From positions 1 through 64,000 of the forward strand of contig NZ_JAMXMV010000004.1 in assembly GCF_024055715.1 (NCBI RefSeq): a stretch of DNA of 64,000 bases, written 5' to 3'. Position numbers and translations under genes: made by a program. The notes beneath the pieces were generated by a model. The model did no database searches, had not been told where the DNA came from, and was given only the letters and a program-made list of their open reading frames with translations. Of this stretch, positions 1 through 10,045 are shown in pieces (position 1 is the stretch's first letter; every line of letters starts with the position of its first letter). Source of the stretch: Actinoallomurus soli. Its GTDB lineage: Bacteria > Actinomycetota > Actinomycetes > Streptosporangiales > Streptosporangiaceae.

Positions 1-11
1 CCTCGGGGGGC

Positions 12-31
12 TCGGGGGGTCGTCCCCCCGA
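12..31. terminator. GC-rich hairpin downstream of ssrA
   Basis: A perfect 8-bp inverted repeat (TCGGGGGG / CCCCCCGA) encloses a 4-base loop. It lies 67 bases beyond the 3' end of the tmRNA in the direction of its transcription. No T tract follows, so this would be a GC-hairpin terminator of the kind common in actinomycetes. The function is inferred from position only. Confidence 0.4.
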
Positions 32-98
32 AAGAAATGACGAAGGGCCAGCGGGGAAGGGAGCGTCAGCTCCCGACCACACTGGCCCCAGGCCCGAG

Positions 99-470
99 TG
101 GAGGTGGCGGGAATCGAACCCGCGTCCTTCAGTACCAAGACAGGGCTTCTCCGGGCGCAGCCTGCTAGTCGTTTTCTCAGCCCCGGCGCTCACGCAGGCG
201 TGTCGCCGACAGGCTCAGCCACTGTTAGGTTTCCCTGTCGCTCCCGTGGCCGGAGCGGCAGGTTGAGTCTCCTAGCGATGCCAGGTCCCGGGCCGGAGAC
301 ACTCCCGGGCTGACAAGTTCGCTATCTCGCCTTAGGCGGCGAGGGCGAACTGAGTGCGCTTAGAGTTGGCACTTGTTCTTTTGCGGTTACAGGATTTACG
401 AGGTCACAACCGCAACCCTCGGCCCGCTTCCCCGTGTCTCGACATACCGAAGTCGAAACCGGTCACCCCC
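99..470 (-). ncRNA. ssrA: transfer-messenger RNA (tmRNA)
   Basis: This is the tRNA/mRNA hybrid that, with SmpB, rescues stalled ribosomes and tags the nascent chain for proteolysis. Read on the minus strand, the 5' end GGGGGTGACCGG followed by TTTCGACTTCG pairs with the 3' acceptor CACCTCC (seven pairs, one G-U). The 3' T arm is GCGGG-TTCGATT-CCCGC. The terminal CCA is not encoded, since the discriminator A at 99 is followed by CTC. The tag frame begins at a GCC resume codon and reads ANSKRTQFALAA before TAA, ending in the expected ALAA degron. The gene lies downstream of smpB on the same strand, as in other actinobacteria. It is about 372 nt and in one piece. Confidence 0.96.
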
Positions 471-847
471 TCTTGAGTTGTCAACCGGGCACCGAAGCGC
501 CCGTCACGCCGACCGTACATCTTCAACACCGGGGATGCCAACGTCATTCCCGCCGGAGGGCCGGTCCGGGTGATGGGTGATCGGGGGCCGGAGAGATGAG
601 AACCCCCGTGGGTGTGGACTAGGCACACCCACGGGGGTGACCGGCAGGGTCGGGCCGGTCCGGACGACAGAGCCTCCCCCGAGACGAGGCTCTGGTCTCA
701 TCACGGCGACTGAGTCCGCAACCCCCCAAGCGGTATCTCAGTCACTCGTTAAGACGCCCGGTCACAGGCGGATGGTTGCGGCCCGAGAGTCAAGAAATGA
801 CAAAGCCGTCACGCCGGTCACTTCGGCCGGTCAGGACACCTCGGCGT
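471..847. other. gene-free spacer between the PBP-like gene and ssrA, with two hairpins
   Basis: No coding region is convincing here. The spacer holds a perfect 15-bp inverted repeat with a 7-base loop (602-616 / 624-638) and a 9-bp inverted repeat (668-676 / 685-693). Both lie after the stop of the PBP-like gene and before ssrA, so they most likely end the smpB operon transcript. The ssrA promoter should lie between about 480 and 600 on the minus strand, but I could not pick out a convincing -10/-35 pair. Confidence 0.5.
602..638. terminator. 15-bp perfect stem-loop, candidate terminator of the smpB operon
   Basis: Arms at 602-616 (ACCCCCGTGGGTGTG) and 624-638 are exact reverse complements around the loop GACTAGG. 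It is 210 bases beyond the stop of the PBP-like gene and 130 bases before ssrA on the minus strand. There is no U run. Its symmetry means it could act on either strand. Confidence 0.5.
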
Positions 848-2722
848 TCAGTGCTTCGCCCGCAGGAACGCCGCCGCCAGGCTCGCCGCCGAGACCTTGC
901 CCTCGACCGCGATCGCGAAGGCGACGTCCTGCCGGTACCCGACGAACCAGGAGACGACCTTGCCGTTGCCGTCCGGCACCATCGCGGTGACGCCGGCCAC
1001 TGGACGAGGGGGGACCTTCGCCTGCCGGGCCGCGCCGCTGCGGACGGACGTCTGCATGAGGCTCTGGAGCTGCGTGATCGAGTCGGTGCTGCCGCTCAGC
1101 GGCTGAGGCTGGATCGGCTGCGGGGAATCCTTCAGGAGCTGCGGCGGCCGCCAGGTGCCGCTCGCGACGGCGCCGGCGACCAGCGCCATCGACAGCGGGC
1201 TGACCTCGATCTTCCCCTGACCGACCATCTCGGCGGCCCGCTCGGCGTCATTGGCCGCCAGGGGCACCGAGCCGGAGAACGCCGGCACGGGCAGGCTCCA
1301 CGGCGCGCCGAGCCCGAAGCGGGCCGCGCTGACGCGCAGGTCCTGTGGGGCGACGTTGCGGTACAGCGCGGCGAACGCCGTCGTGCAGCTCACGGCGAAG
1401 TTGGACGAGAAGGTCTTGCCGACCCGCCCGGAGTAGGTGAACTCCTGCCCGCCGATGTTCTGCGTGCCCCTCTTGCAGGGCGGCGAGGTGATCTTCTGGT
1501 CGTGCTGCAGGAGCGCCCGGGTCGTCACGATGCTGAACGTCATGCCCGGCGGATAGTGGCCGTTCAGCGCGGTGCTGCCCTGCTGCGAGGGGTCATCGCT
1601 CTGGCGGGCGTCGTTCTTGCGCTGGGCCGGGGGGTTGTCCGCGGCCGCGAGGACGGCGCCGGTGTACGGGTCGATCGCGGCGAGGGACGCCGGGTAGGGC
1701 ACCCCCTTCAGCGCGGCCTCGGCGGCGTCCTGCGTCCTGCGGTCGATCGTCGTGGCGACGGACTGGCTCTGCGTGCCGCGGACCTCGTTGAGGATCTTCT
1801 CGTCGGCCCCGGAGGGGTCCTGCGCCACGACCTGGACGGTGGGGGTACCGGCCAGCTTCCGCTGCTCCAGCACCTGCAGTCCGGAGACGCCGATCGTGTC
1901 ACCGGGCTGGTACGGCGCGCCGACCTGCTGAAGGCGCTCGGCGGTGGCCGGGCCGAGGTCGCCCACGATCTCATCGGCGACCGCGGGCGCGACGTACGCC
2001 GGCTTGGACCGCAGCTCCACGCCGGGCACCTGCCGGAGCTGGGCGGCGTCGCCGGCCTGCTGGGGTACCTGGAGGGTCACCAGCGGCAGGAACTTCTGCG
2101 GCGGCGCGGACCGCACGTGGGCGAGCACACGGTCCTTGTCCAGATGGGTGATCTTCGCCAGCTGGCCGAGCGTCTGCTCGGCGTTGGCGAGCCTGCCGGG
2201 CGTCACGCCGAAGACGTCGACCTCGACCTTCTTGAGGAGCGTCTTGCCCTTGTTGTCGACGATGGGCTGGCGCGTCGGCGTCATGGTGACGATGGCGAGC
2301 CGCTGGCCCTGGCCCAGCTGCGGGTGGATGATCGACGGACTCCAGACGACCTTCCATTTGCCGTTCGTCCGGTGCAGGCGCATCGAGCTGCCGTAGCTCC
2401 AGGGCTGGCCGCCGTCGCCGAGGTCGATGCTGACCGCGAACTGGGCCGTCGCGTCCTCGCCGGTCTGCCGCACGCGGCCGAGCGCGAGGCGCAGCGACGC
2501 CAGGTCCAGCTGGGACGGCAGGGCGGAGAGGACCGCCGCGACCGCGGTCCGGTCCCCGTCGGTCTCCTTCGCGGCGTTACGGTAGTTGCCGTTCTGCCAG
2601 GACACGAGGAAGTTGCGGATCGTCGGCAGCGGCGAGGGCTCGGCGAAACAGCCGGCGGTCGCCGTCGTGGCCAGCAGGGCCGCGGCCAGTCCGGCCGCCG
2701 ACCGGAGCCGTCGGATACCCAC
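848..2722 (-). CDS. penicillin-binding-protein-like lipoprotein with degenerate transpeptidase motifs
   Basis: This 624-residue lipoprotein has a signal peptide ending in the lipobox TAGC (Cys about 25). An NTF2/MecA-N-like domain occupies roughly residues 30-150, a dimerisation-like region follows, and a class B PBP transpeptidase fold covers about 345-620, recognisable from AIDPYTGAVLA, YPPG, GQGKIEVSPLSMA and VSWFVGY. The three active-site motifs are all altered. The SxxK position is M-T-F-S (394-397), so both nucleophile and Lys are missing. The SxN motif is S-C-T (445-447). The KTG position is V-A-G (575-577). It is therefore probably not an active transpeptidase or beta-lactam target and may act as a structural or regulatory pseudoenzyme. 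The GTG start lies 2 bases after the smpB stop, so the two are probably co-translated. The family assignment is firm; the loss of activity is inferred. Confidence 0.87.
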   Translation of the reverse strand: MGIRRLRSAAGLAAALLATTATAGCFAEPSPLPTIRNFLVSWQNGNYRNAAKETDGDRTAVAAVLSALPSQLDLASLRLALGRVRQTGEDATAQFAVSIDLGDGGQPWSYGSSMRLHRTNGKWKVVWSPSIIHPQLGQGQRLAIVTMTPTRQPIVDNKGKTLLKKVEVDVFGVTPGRLANAEQTLGQLAKITHLDKDRVLAHVRSAPPQKFLPLVTLQVPQQAGDAAQLRQVPGVELRSKPAYVAPAVADEIVGDLGPATAERLQQVGAPYQPGDTIGVSGLQVLEQRKLAGTPTVQVVAQDPSGADEKILNEVRGTQSQSVATTIDRRTQDAAEAALKGVPYPASLAAIDPYTGAVLAAADNPPAQRKNDARQSDDPSQQGSTALNGHYPPGMTFSIVTTRALLQHDQKITSPPCKRGTQNIGGQEFTYSGRVGKTFSSNFAVSCTTAFAALYRNVAPQDLRVSAARFGLGAPWSLPVPAFSGSVPLAANDAERAAEMVGQGKIEVSPLSMALVAGAVASGTWRPPQLLKDSPQPIQPQPLSGSTDSITQLQSLMQTSVRSGAARQAKVPPRPVAGVTAMVPDGNGKVVSWFVGYRQDVAFAIAVEGKVSAASLAAAFLRAKH

Positions 2723-2724
2723 CC

Positions 2725-3198
2725 TCAGCGCCTCCGCAGCCGTGCGGCGCGGGCCCGCTCCATCTCCCGGACGGCGTCCCGCTTGGCGATGTCCTGTCGC
2801 TTGTCGTACTCGCGCTTGCCGCGCGCGACCGCGATCTCCACCTTCGCCTTGCCGTCCTTGAAATAGAGGGTGAGCGGGATCAGCGTACGGCCGGGCTCGT
2901 TGGTCTTACCGATCAGCTTGCCGATCTCTCGCCGGTGCAGCAACAGCTTCCGGGGACGACGCGCCGCGTGGTTGGTCCACGTCCCCATCGTGTATTCGGG
3001 AATGTGCACTCCCTCGAGCCAGACCTCTCCGTCGCGGATCAGAGCGTACCCGTCCGTGAGGTTGGCCCGCCCGGCGCGCAGTGACTTCACCTCGGTGCCG
3101 GTGAGCACGAGGCCCGCCTCGTAGGTGTCCTCTATGTGGTAATCGTGACGCGCGCGCTTGTTCTGCGCGATCAGTTTGCGTCCCTCTTCGCGTGGCAA
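2725..3198 (-). CDS. smpB: SsrA-binding protein SmpB
   Basis: SmpB binds the tRNA-like part of tmRNA and delivers it to stalled ribosomes. The 157-residue product has the full family pattern: [15 protein letters not shown] at the N terminus, a central OB-fold with [14 protein letters not shown] and [21 protein letters not shown], then the KLLLHRREI segment and a basic C-terminal tail [20 protein letters not shown] chose the TTG at 3198. It gives the standard MPREEGRK start, it lies 4 bases after the stop of the S41 protease, and it follows a GGACCGAGG ribosome-binding site. A longer reading would overlap the protease in low-complexity sequence. Its target ssrA is about 2.2 kb downstream on the same strand. 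Confidence 0.96.
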   Translation of the reverse strand: MPREEGRKLIAQNKRARHDYHIEDTYEAGLVLTGTEVKSLRAGRANLTDGYALIRDGEVWLEGVHIPEYTMGTWTNHAARRPRKLLLHRREIGKLIGKTNEPGRTLIPLTLYFKDGKAKVEIAVARGKREYDKRQDIAKRDAVREMERARAARLRRR

Positions 3199-3202
3199 TG
3201 AC

Positions 3203-4444
3203 TCAGCCTCGGTCCTTCTTCGGCAGGGTGGCCGACAGCCCGCGCACGACCGTGAGCGCGCGTCGCTCGGCCTCCCGGGGTGGGCGGTTCGCGTTGACCG
3301 CGACGTCGGGGTCGATCCCGGACCCATCGAGGTTACGGCCACTCGGAGTCCGGTATCGACCGACGGTGAGTTCGATCGCGGATCCGTCGGCCAGCCGCAA
3401 CGGCTCCTGCACCGACCCCTTTCCGAAGGTACGCGATCCGACGATCACTGCGCGATCTCGGTCCCGCAATGAGCCCGCGACCACCTCGGCGGCGCTGGCC
3501 GTGCCCCCGTCGACGAGGACGACGAGCGGGTCCGCGGTGTCGCCGCCCGGACCGGCCAGGAGCCGCTCCGGCGGGGCCCCGGCCCGTTCGAAGGTCGCCA
3601 CGGGGCCGCCCGGCAGGAAGACCGAGGCGGTGTCGACGGCCTCGTCCAGCAGGCCGCCGGGGTTCGCCCGCAGGTCGAGCAGGACGCCGCCGCGCCGCCC
3701 GGGCCGGCCGGTCACCGCCGCGCGCACCTCCCGCCCGACTCCCCGGGTGAACGCCGCGATCCGGATCACGACCACGCCGTCGGCGGTGAGGGACGCGCTC
3801 ACGTCGTGCGACGGCACGGCCGTCCGTACCAGCGCGAACCGCAGGGGCGCGCCGTTCCGGCGGACGGCGAGGCCGACGCCCGTGCCGGGCCGTCCCCGCA
3901 GAGCCGCGGCGACGGCGGCGACCGTCAGGTCACGGGTCGCGGTGCCGTCGACCGCCGAGACGACATCGCCGGGGCGCACGCCCGCGCTCTCGGCGGGTGA
4001 GCCCGGCTGGACGCCGACGATCCGGACGTCGTTCCCGGCCTTCGCCAGCCACAGGCCGACGCCGCTGTACCAGCCGTTCAGGGTGGCCTCCAGGCCGCCG
4101 AACTCCGCCGCCGTGTAGAACCGCGCCCAGCGGTCGCCGATGCGGCGCAGCGTCTCCGCGATCACGGCGCGCTCCTCCGCCGGGTCCGGCGCCGCCGCGA
4201 CGCCCGCCATCACCGGGGCGCCCGGCGGGACCGGGGCGTCCGGCGCCGCCGAGGCGGGATCCGGCACCGCCGGGGCCGGCTCGATCGCCGCCCGTCCGGC
4301 CGGCCGGGCGCTCCGCCCGGGCGGCTTCCGCCGCGCCGACGCGTGGGTGCCCCTCCCGCCCGCCCCGGCGTCCATGACGTACACCACCGCCAGAGCGGCC
4401 ACGGCGGCCGCCCCGCGGAGCACACGACCGGTCAGCCGGGGCAT
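3203..4444 (-). CDS. S41-family C-terminal processing peptidase
   Basis: This 413-residue protein is anchored by an N-terminal hydrophobic segment (about 8-28) and followed by an Ala/Pro/Arg-rich linker. A PDZ domain (about 150-220, with GVGLWL and [15 protein letters not shown]) precedes the S41 protease core. The catalytic pair is visible: Ser317 in [12 protein letters not shown] and Lys342 in TFGKGSVQ, exactly 25 residues apart as in CtpA/D1P enzymes. It should act outside the membrane on C termini of exported proteins. It sits between ftsX and smpB and is 4 bases from smpB, so they are likely co-transcribed. Its substrate is unknown. The ATG at 4444 has only a weak ribosome-binding site. 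Confidence 0.92.
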   Translation of the reverse strand: MPRLTGRVLRGAAAVAALAVVYVMDAGAGGRGTHASARRKPPGRSARPAGRAAIEPAPAVPDPASAAPDAPVPPGAPVMAGVAAAPDPAEERAVIAETLRRIGDRWARFYTAAEFGGLEATLNGWYSGVGLWLAKAGNDVRIVGVQPGSPAESAGVRPGDVVSAVDGTATRDLTVAAVAAALRGRPGTGVGLAVRRNGAPLRFALVRTAVPSHDVSASLTADGVVVIRIAAFTRGVGREVRAAVTGRPGRRGGVLLDLRANPGGLLDEAVDTASVFLPGGPVATFERAGAPPERLLAGPGGDTADPLVVLVDGGTASAAEVVAGSLRDRDRAVIVGSRTFGKGSVQEPLRLADGSAIELTVGRYRTPSGRNLDGSGIDPDVAVNANRPPREAERRALTVVRGLSATLPKKDRG

Positions 4445-4499
4445 GCGAGGATTCTACGAGCGACCTGATCACCGGACCGGCATATCGCCGGGAGCAGCG

Positions 4500-5405
4500 T
4501 CAGATCTTGAGATAGCGGCGCAGAGTGAGGAAGGACGCCAGGGCGCACAGCAGGATGCCGAAGCACATCGACGCGACGATGACCGTGGTCACGTCGAGCC
4601 AGCCGAGCGGCGTCGCGAGTTGCAGGTTCTTCTGCAGCCTGCCGAGCAGGAAGACCTTCGAGAAGCTCAGCAGGATGGCCGCGAACACACCGCCGACCAG
4701 GCCCGCGATCGCGCCCTCGAGGACGAACGGCAACTGGATGTAGACGTTCGAGGCGCCGACCAGCCGCATGATGCCGGTCTCCCGCCTCCGGTTGAACGCC
4801 GACAGGCGGATGGTGTTCGCCACCAGGAGGACGGCCGCGATGAGCTGGATCGCCGCGATGATCAGCGCCGCCCACTGCAGACCACTGAGGATCTTGAAGA
4901 ACTTGTCCAGGATGGCGCGCTCGTTGACCACCTGGTCGACGCCCTCCCGGTTGCTCATCTGGGCGACGACCGCCGCGAAGTTCTTCGGGTCCTTGAGCTT
5001 CACCCGGAAGGAGTCGGGGATGTCACCCGGCTGAATCGAGCCGGCGATGCCCGGGCTGTCCTTGAACTGCTCCTTGGCGCGCTGGTACGCCTCCTGCGCC
5101 GTCTCCGGGACGACCTTCGCGACCTGCGGCATCGACTCGAGCTGCTTGCGGATCGCGTCCTTCTCGCTCTGGTTCGGCTCCGTCTTCTTGCAGTTCGGGT
5201 TGGCGCTGAGCTTGTTGCACAGGTAGATCGAGACCTCGACCTTGTCCGACCAGTAGTTGTTCGACTTGTCGACCTGCATCTTCAGCAGCACACCCGTGCC
5301 GAACAGCGCCATCGCGATCGCGACGGTGACGATGAGCGCGATGGTCATCGTGAGGTTCCGGCGGAGACCGATCCAGATCTCCTGAAGAACGAACTGTACC
5401 CGCAT
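4500..5405 (-). CDS. ftsX: cell division ABC transporter-like permease FtsX
   Basis: FtsX is the membrane partner of FtsE and passes ATP-driven conformational changes to periplasmic or wall hydrolases during division. The 301-residue protein begins with MRVQFVLQEIWIGLRRN and a first membrane helix. An extracellular domain of about 130 residues contains a short Cys-bounded loop (SIYLC to NPNCKK), and three further helices form the FtsX core (LIIAAIQLIAAVLLVANTI and ETGIMRLVGAS). It lies downstream of ftsE with a 123-bp gap. The ATG is preceded by GCGAGG. RipC-type NlpC/P60 hydrolases are the usual actinobacterial partners, but none is in this window. Confidence 0.96.
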   Translation of the reverse strand: MRVQFVLQEIWIGLRRNLTMTIALIVTVAIAMALFGTGVLLKMQVDKSNNYWSDKVEVSIYLCNKLSANPNCKKTEPNQSEKDAIRKQLESMPQVAKVVPETAQEAYQRAKEQFKDSPGIAGSIQPGDIPDSFRVKLKDPKNFAAVVAQMSNREGVDQVVNERAILDKFFKILSGLQWAALIIAAIQLIAAVLLVANTIRLSAFNRRRETGIMRLVGASNVYIQLPFVLEGAIAGLVGGVFAAILLSFSKVFLLGRLQKNLQLATPLGWLDVTTVIVASMCFGILLCALASFLTLRRYLKI

Positions 5406-5528
5406 GCCTCGCTGTCCTTGGTCGTCCGGGTGTTGGTCGTGGCGGCGCGGCGGCGCGGTCGGCGAGGGGCCGTTCCGCGCCTGGCCGGCGGTCTGTCGAA
5501 CGCCGGCCCGCGCCTGGTGGGCGGTCCG

Positions 5529-6227
5529 CTAGACGCCGCCGTACGCCTGGCCGTAGACGCCGCGCGACTGATCGCGCACGACGCGGCCGTCCTCCAGCTC
5601 GACCACTCGCTTGCGGAACGCGTCGACGATCGCCGCGTCGTGCGTCGCCATCACGACGGTCGTGCCCGTCCGGTTGATCCGGTCGAGCACCTTCATGATG
5701 CCGATGCTGGTCGCCGGGTCGATGTTCCCCGTCGGCTCGTCGGCCAGGAGGATCATCGGCCGGTTGACGAACGCCCGCGCGATGGCGACGCGCTGCTGCT
5801 CGCCGCCGGAGAGCTCGTCGGGCATCCGATGGGCCTTGCCCTCGAGGCCGACCAGGTCGATGACCTCGGGGACCACCTTACGGATGAAACGCCGTGGCTT
5901 CCCGATGACCTCGAGAGCGAACGCGACGTTCTCGTAGACGTTCTTGTTGGGCAGCAACCGGAAGTCCTGGAACACGCAGCCGATACGGCGGCGCAGGTGC
6001 GGGACCTTCCAGTTGCTCAGCCGACTCAGGTCCTTGCCGGCGACGTGGATACCGCCCTGCGTCGGCCGCTCCTCCTTGAGGATCAGGCGCAGGAAGGTCG
6101 ACTTGCCGGACCCGGAAGGACCGACGAGAAAGACGAACTCGCCCTTCTCCACGGCCACGTTGACACCCTGGAGGGCCGGTCGACTCTGGTGCGAATAGAC
6201 CTTGGTGACGTTATCAAAGTGGATCAC
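5529..6227 (-). CDS. ftsE: cell division ATP-binding protein FtsE
   Basis: This is the cytoplasmic ATPase of the FtsEX complex. The 232-residue protein carries Walker A (GPSGSGKST), the FtsE-typical [20 protein letters not shown], the ABC signature [14 protein letters not shown], Walker B ([13 protein letters not shown]) and the switch His in THD. I chose the GTG at 6227 because it gives the standard [11 protein letters not shown] start. The frame continues upstream, but that part has no similarity to FtsE. It is transcribed with ftsX. Confidence 0.96.
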   Translation of the reverse strand: MIHFDNVTKVYSHQSRPALQGVNVAVEKGEFVFLVGPSGSGKSTFLRLILKEERPTQGGIHVAGKDLSRLSNWKVPHLRRRIGCVFQDFRLLPNKNVYENVAFALEVIGKPRRFIRKVVPEVIDLVGLEGKAHRMPDELSGGEQQRVAIARAFVNRPMILLADEPTGNIDPATSIGIMKVLDRINRTGTTVVMATHDAAIVDAFRKRVVELEDGRVVRDQSRGVYGQAYGGV

Positions 6228-6494
6228 GGCTGCATCACGACGTGCCAGTCTAGGGGCTGGGGACGGCGACGACTGTCTTTCCGTCTGACAGACGCCCTGC
6301 CGCGGCTTCCCGGCTTGGCGGGCCGATTGGCCAAGCAGCAGTCTAGAGGGGAGACTGGCATGGATAGTCCAACTTGGGTACACCGAGGGAAAGCAACCGG
6401 GCATCACGGACACCCGTCGCCGATTGACGGCGGACCACCGGCCAGGAACGCATAGGCTGAACGGATTCCCGCCCGACGTTCAGGAAGGAGCCGG
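6228..6494. promoter_or_regulatory. divergent control region between ftsE and the small zinc-ribbon gene
   Basis: These 267 bases separate the minus-strand ftsE start from the plus-strand small gene at 6495. No convincing open frame is present. A strong AGGAAGGAG ribosome-binding site precedes 6495. I could not assign -10/-35 boxes confidently. Confidence 0.35.
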
Positions 6495-6683
6495 ATGAGC
6501 TGCGAACATCTGATCTGCGCGCGATGCTCGGGCCCCGTCGTCGAGGGGCGCTGCCCCGCCTGCCGCGCGGCACGGGCGGAGGTGCACCGTACCGGGCCGT
6601 TCGGCCTGTCCCCCGTCCTCATCGTCGGCGCCCTGATCCTGGCGCTGACGCTGCTGATCGCGCTCAGGCTGGGCCTGCACTGA
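6495..6683 (+). CDS. small zinc-ribbon, single-pass membrane protein
   Basis: The 62-residue protein has two CxxC pairs (CEHLICARC and CPAC, about residues 3-29), forming a likely zinc ribbon. One membrane helix follows (about 35-58, LSPVLIVGALILALTLLIAL). A clear AGGAAGGAG ribosome-binding site 6 bases before the ATG supports a real gene despite its size. It is convergent with prfB and divergent from ftsE. The function is unknown; similar tiny Cys-rich membrane proteins are common in actinobacteria. Confidence 0.7.
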   Translation: MSCEHLICARCSGPVVEGRCPACRAARAEVHRTGPFGLSPVLIVGALILALTLLIALRLGLH

Positions 6684-6733
6684 CCTGGCCGGGCCCCCGG
6701 GCCCGGTCCAGGCCTTCGGCCGCGTCGTAGGGT

Positions 6734-7855
<1,122 letters not shown>

Positions 7856-7995
7856 GTTCGAAGCCTACCCGTGCCCGTACTCTCCGCGTACGCGCTCCGC
7901 CGGTCTTCCACGGGCCCCGGGACCGGACCGCGCGAGGGCGTACTCGGAGATCCCTGGCATACTCTGCCCGATAGCTGTAGCGAAGGCCGGGGAAC

Positions 7996-9048
7996 ATGAA
8001 CAAGGCGGTTGCGTCCACACTCGTGGCGGTGCTCACCATCACCGCCGCCGCGGGTTGCTCGGGCAAGCCACACCGCACCGTACGCGCGAGCCCGGTCGCC
8101 GCCGAGAGCAGCAGCCCCCCGCCCGAGCCGCTGACCCCCGACGTCGCGGCCAAGGCGTTCCACTCGTTCGTGAACAACGACGACGTGGCCCGGGCCAGCG
8201 GGGACGAGCGCCTCGCCCTGTGGTGGACCAGCGAGGGGCAGTCGCAGCTCACGGCCGCGGCGTTCCGGCGGGCGGTCGCGGCGGGCGACCCGGTCCCCCG
8301 CTACGTCTACGGGAAACCGGTCTTCTACGTGCCGCACCTGCTGCTGACGGGACCGCAGTGGTTCGTGGTGAGCGCGCGCCGGACGACGACGGACGGCAAG
8401 GATCCCCACACCGTGTACATGGGGTTCCTGCGGACCAAGTCGGTCCAGCGCTGGCGGCTGAGCGCGCTGGCGGTGCTCGACGACAAGCAGAAGCCCCCGA
8501 AGGTCGCGGTCGACTCCGACGGCTACGCCAAGGCCCTGGCCACCTTCGACAACGCCCTGCTGATCCCGCCGCGGCTGGTGCCCTCGATCCAGGCGACACT
8601 CGCCGAGGAGGGCCCGCAGAACGTCGCCGCCCAGGTCATGCGCGCCGGGAAGTACACCACCGGCTACTACGCGACCGACCAGAAGGCGATGAAGAACAAG
8701 AAGGCGAAGAAGGCCGGGCTGCACAACAGCGTCGTGTACGCCGCGACGTCCTTCCCGATCTTCCCGCTGGCGACCGCGGACGGCGGAGGGCTCGTGCTCT
8801 ACGCCCTCAGCCGCGACACGGTGATCACCAAGAGCAAGGACAAGGACAAGTCGGACCGCTTCCCGGTCCCCGACGACGCCGCGCCCTTCCTGACGTCGAA
8901 GTCCGTCAAGAGCGAGATCGACATCAGCCAGACGATGCAGTACGTCGCGGTGGTCCCGGCCAAGCCGAAGAAGGAGGACGGCACCGTCAAGGCGCAGATC
9001 ATCGGCGCCGACGGCGGCACCGTCAAGGCGTCCGTCCCCACCAAGTAG
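7996..9048 (+). CDS. lipoprotein, paralogue 1 of 3
   Basis: This 350-residue lipoprotein has the lipobox TAAAGC (Cys about 21) and a Ser/Pro linker. The body shares a pattern with the next two genes: a YVP-x-L/R-x(n)-W-F-V-V segment near residue 115, a W-x-L strand, D-GYA-A, then DGG-x-x-V-x-Y near residue 260 and a final VVP strand. A Lys-rich stretch (KAMKNKKAKKAG) lies near residue 235. I do not recognise a named function. An extracytoplasmic, surface-anchored role is all the sequence supports. It converges on paralogue 2 with 12 bases between the stops. The ATG follows GCCGGGG. Confidence 0.8.
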   Translation: MNKAVASTLVAVLTITAAAGCSGKPHRTVRASPVAAESSSPPPEPLTPDVAAKAFHSFVNNDDVARASGDERLALWWTSEGQSQLTAAAFRRAVAAGDPVPRYVYGKPVFYVPHLLLTGPQWFVVSARRTTTDGKDPHTVYMGFLRTKSVQRWRLSALAVLDDKQKPPKVAVDSDGYAKALATFDNALLIPPRLVPSIQATLAEEGPQNVAAQVMRAGKYTTGYYATDQKAMKNKKAKKAGLHNSVVYAATSFPIFPLATADGGGLVLYALSRDTVITKSKDKDKSDRFPVPDDAAPFLTSKSVKSEIDISQTMQYVAVVPAKPKKEDGTVKAQIIGADGGTVKASVPTK

Positions 9049-9060
9049 GCGTTCGCGATC

Positions 9061-10014
9061 TCAGGACGCCTGGGCGGAGGCCAGGTCGAAGGCCTCGATC
9101 AGCACCGTCGCCCGGCCCCGTACGGGCAGGTAGGTGACGGCCTGCCAGACCCAGGTCGCCGTCACCCGGTGCGCGGACCTGCCGTGGAGGTAGGTGCGGA
9201 CGTCCGCCGGCAGGACCGCGACATCGCCGCTGCCGGTCGCCGTGTAGGTCGTCGTACGGCGCAGCGAGTAGGACACGATGGCGCCGCCGTCGTCGGTCCG
9301 CAGCGCGTAGACGGGATAGCCGGTGGGCGCGGACCGGCCGGAGACGGTCACCCCGTGATCACGTAGCTGCCGCTCCTGTCCGGCCTCGGCGGTCCGCCAG
9401 GTGCGGGCGGTGGTACCCGGCACGATCGAGTCGTCGTTCCCGCGATCGAGGTACGCGGCGTGCGCCGCCGGCAGCGCGGCCGGCGCCGTCGCAAGCGTGG
9501 TCGTGTCCGGGTCGACCGCGACGGCGTAACCCTGATCGCCGGTGGCGATCTTGGGCGGCTCCCCGTGGAAGTACATCCTGCTCGACAGCCGCCAGGCCGA
9601 CTTCGCGTTCTTCTGCGCGAACACCGCGAAGAGCGGGCGCTCGGTGCCGCCCTTACGCTCCAGCGCCGACACCGCGAACCACCGGGGCGTGCCGCGCAGC
9701 CGCGGGACGTACATCACGGGGTTGCGCAGGGAGATCGCGCCGGTGCGCGGTGGCCGTCCGCCGCCGAGGCGCAGGGCGGCCTCGGCGGTGGCGCCGATCG
9801 CGTCGGTGCCCACCTCCCGCCACTCCTTGACGTCGCCCGCCGTGACCGCCCGGTTGTAGTGGCGTACGTAGGCCGCCAGGACCTGCGCCGAGGTGTCGGC
9901 CGAGACGGCGGGAACGGCGGTGTCGCCCGTGGTGTCACCGTCGTCGTGGCCGTCCTGGCAGCCGGCGAGCAGGAGGATCGCCAGCACGGCCGGCGCGACA
10001 CGGCGGTGACGCAT
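9061..10014 (-). CDS. lipoprotein, paralogue 2 of 3
   Basis: This 317-residue lipoprotein has the lipobox LLAGC. It shares the block order of its neighbours: YVPRLRGTPRWFAVSA, W-RLSS, GYAVAVDP, VYALRTDDGGAIVSYSLRR and a C-terminal VTYLPVRG strand. The unknown function, the tandem arrangement and the low identity between copies point to an old duplication. It lies 31 bases downstream of paralogue 3 on the same strand, so the two are probably one transcript. Confidence 0.8.
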   Translation of the reverse strand: MRHRRVAPAVLAILLLAGCQDGHDDGDTTGDTAVPAVSADTSAQVLAAYVRHYNRAVTAGDVKEWREVGTDAIGATAEAALRLGGGRPPRTGAISLRNPVMYVPRLRGTPRWFAVSALERKGGTERPLFAVFAQKNAKSAWRLSSRMYFHGEPPKIATGDQGYAVAVDPDTTTLATAPAALPAAHAAYLDRGNDDSIVPGTTARTWRTAEAGQERQLRDHGVTVSGRSAPTGYPVYALRTDDGGAIVSYSLRRTTTYTATGSGDVAVLPADVRTYLHGRSAHRVTATWVWQAVTYLPVRGRATVLIEAFDLASAQAS

Positions 10015-10045
10015 GCCACGAATTCTGACATTCGCCGCATCATCG

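Noticed and set aside
479-484. TTGACA just upstream of ssrA as its -35 box
   Set aside because: It is only 9 bases from the mature 5' end, leaving no room for a -10; the promoter must lie further upstream.
776-2866. Long plus-strand frame opposite the PBP-like gene and smpB
   Set aside because: Composition is that of an antisense shadow; no ribosome-binding site or family motif, while the minus strand encodes a recognisable lipoprotein.
4140-6455. Long plus-strand frame across ftsX and ftsE
   Set aside because: It crosses two secure minus-strand genes and shows no domain.
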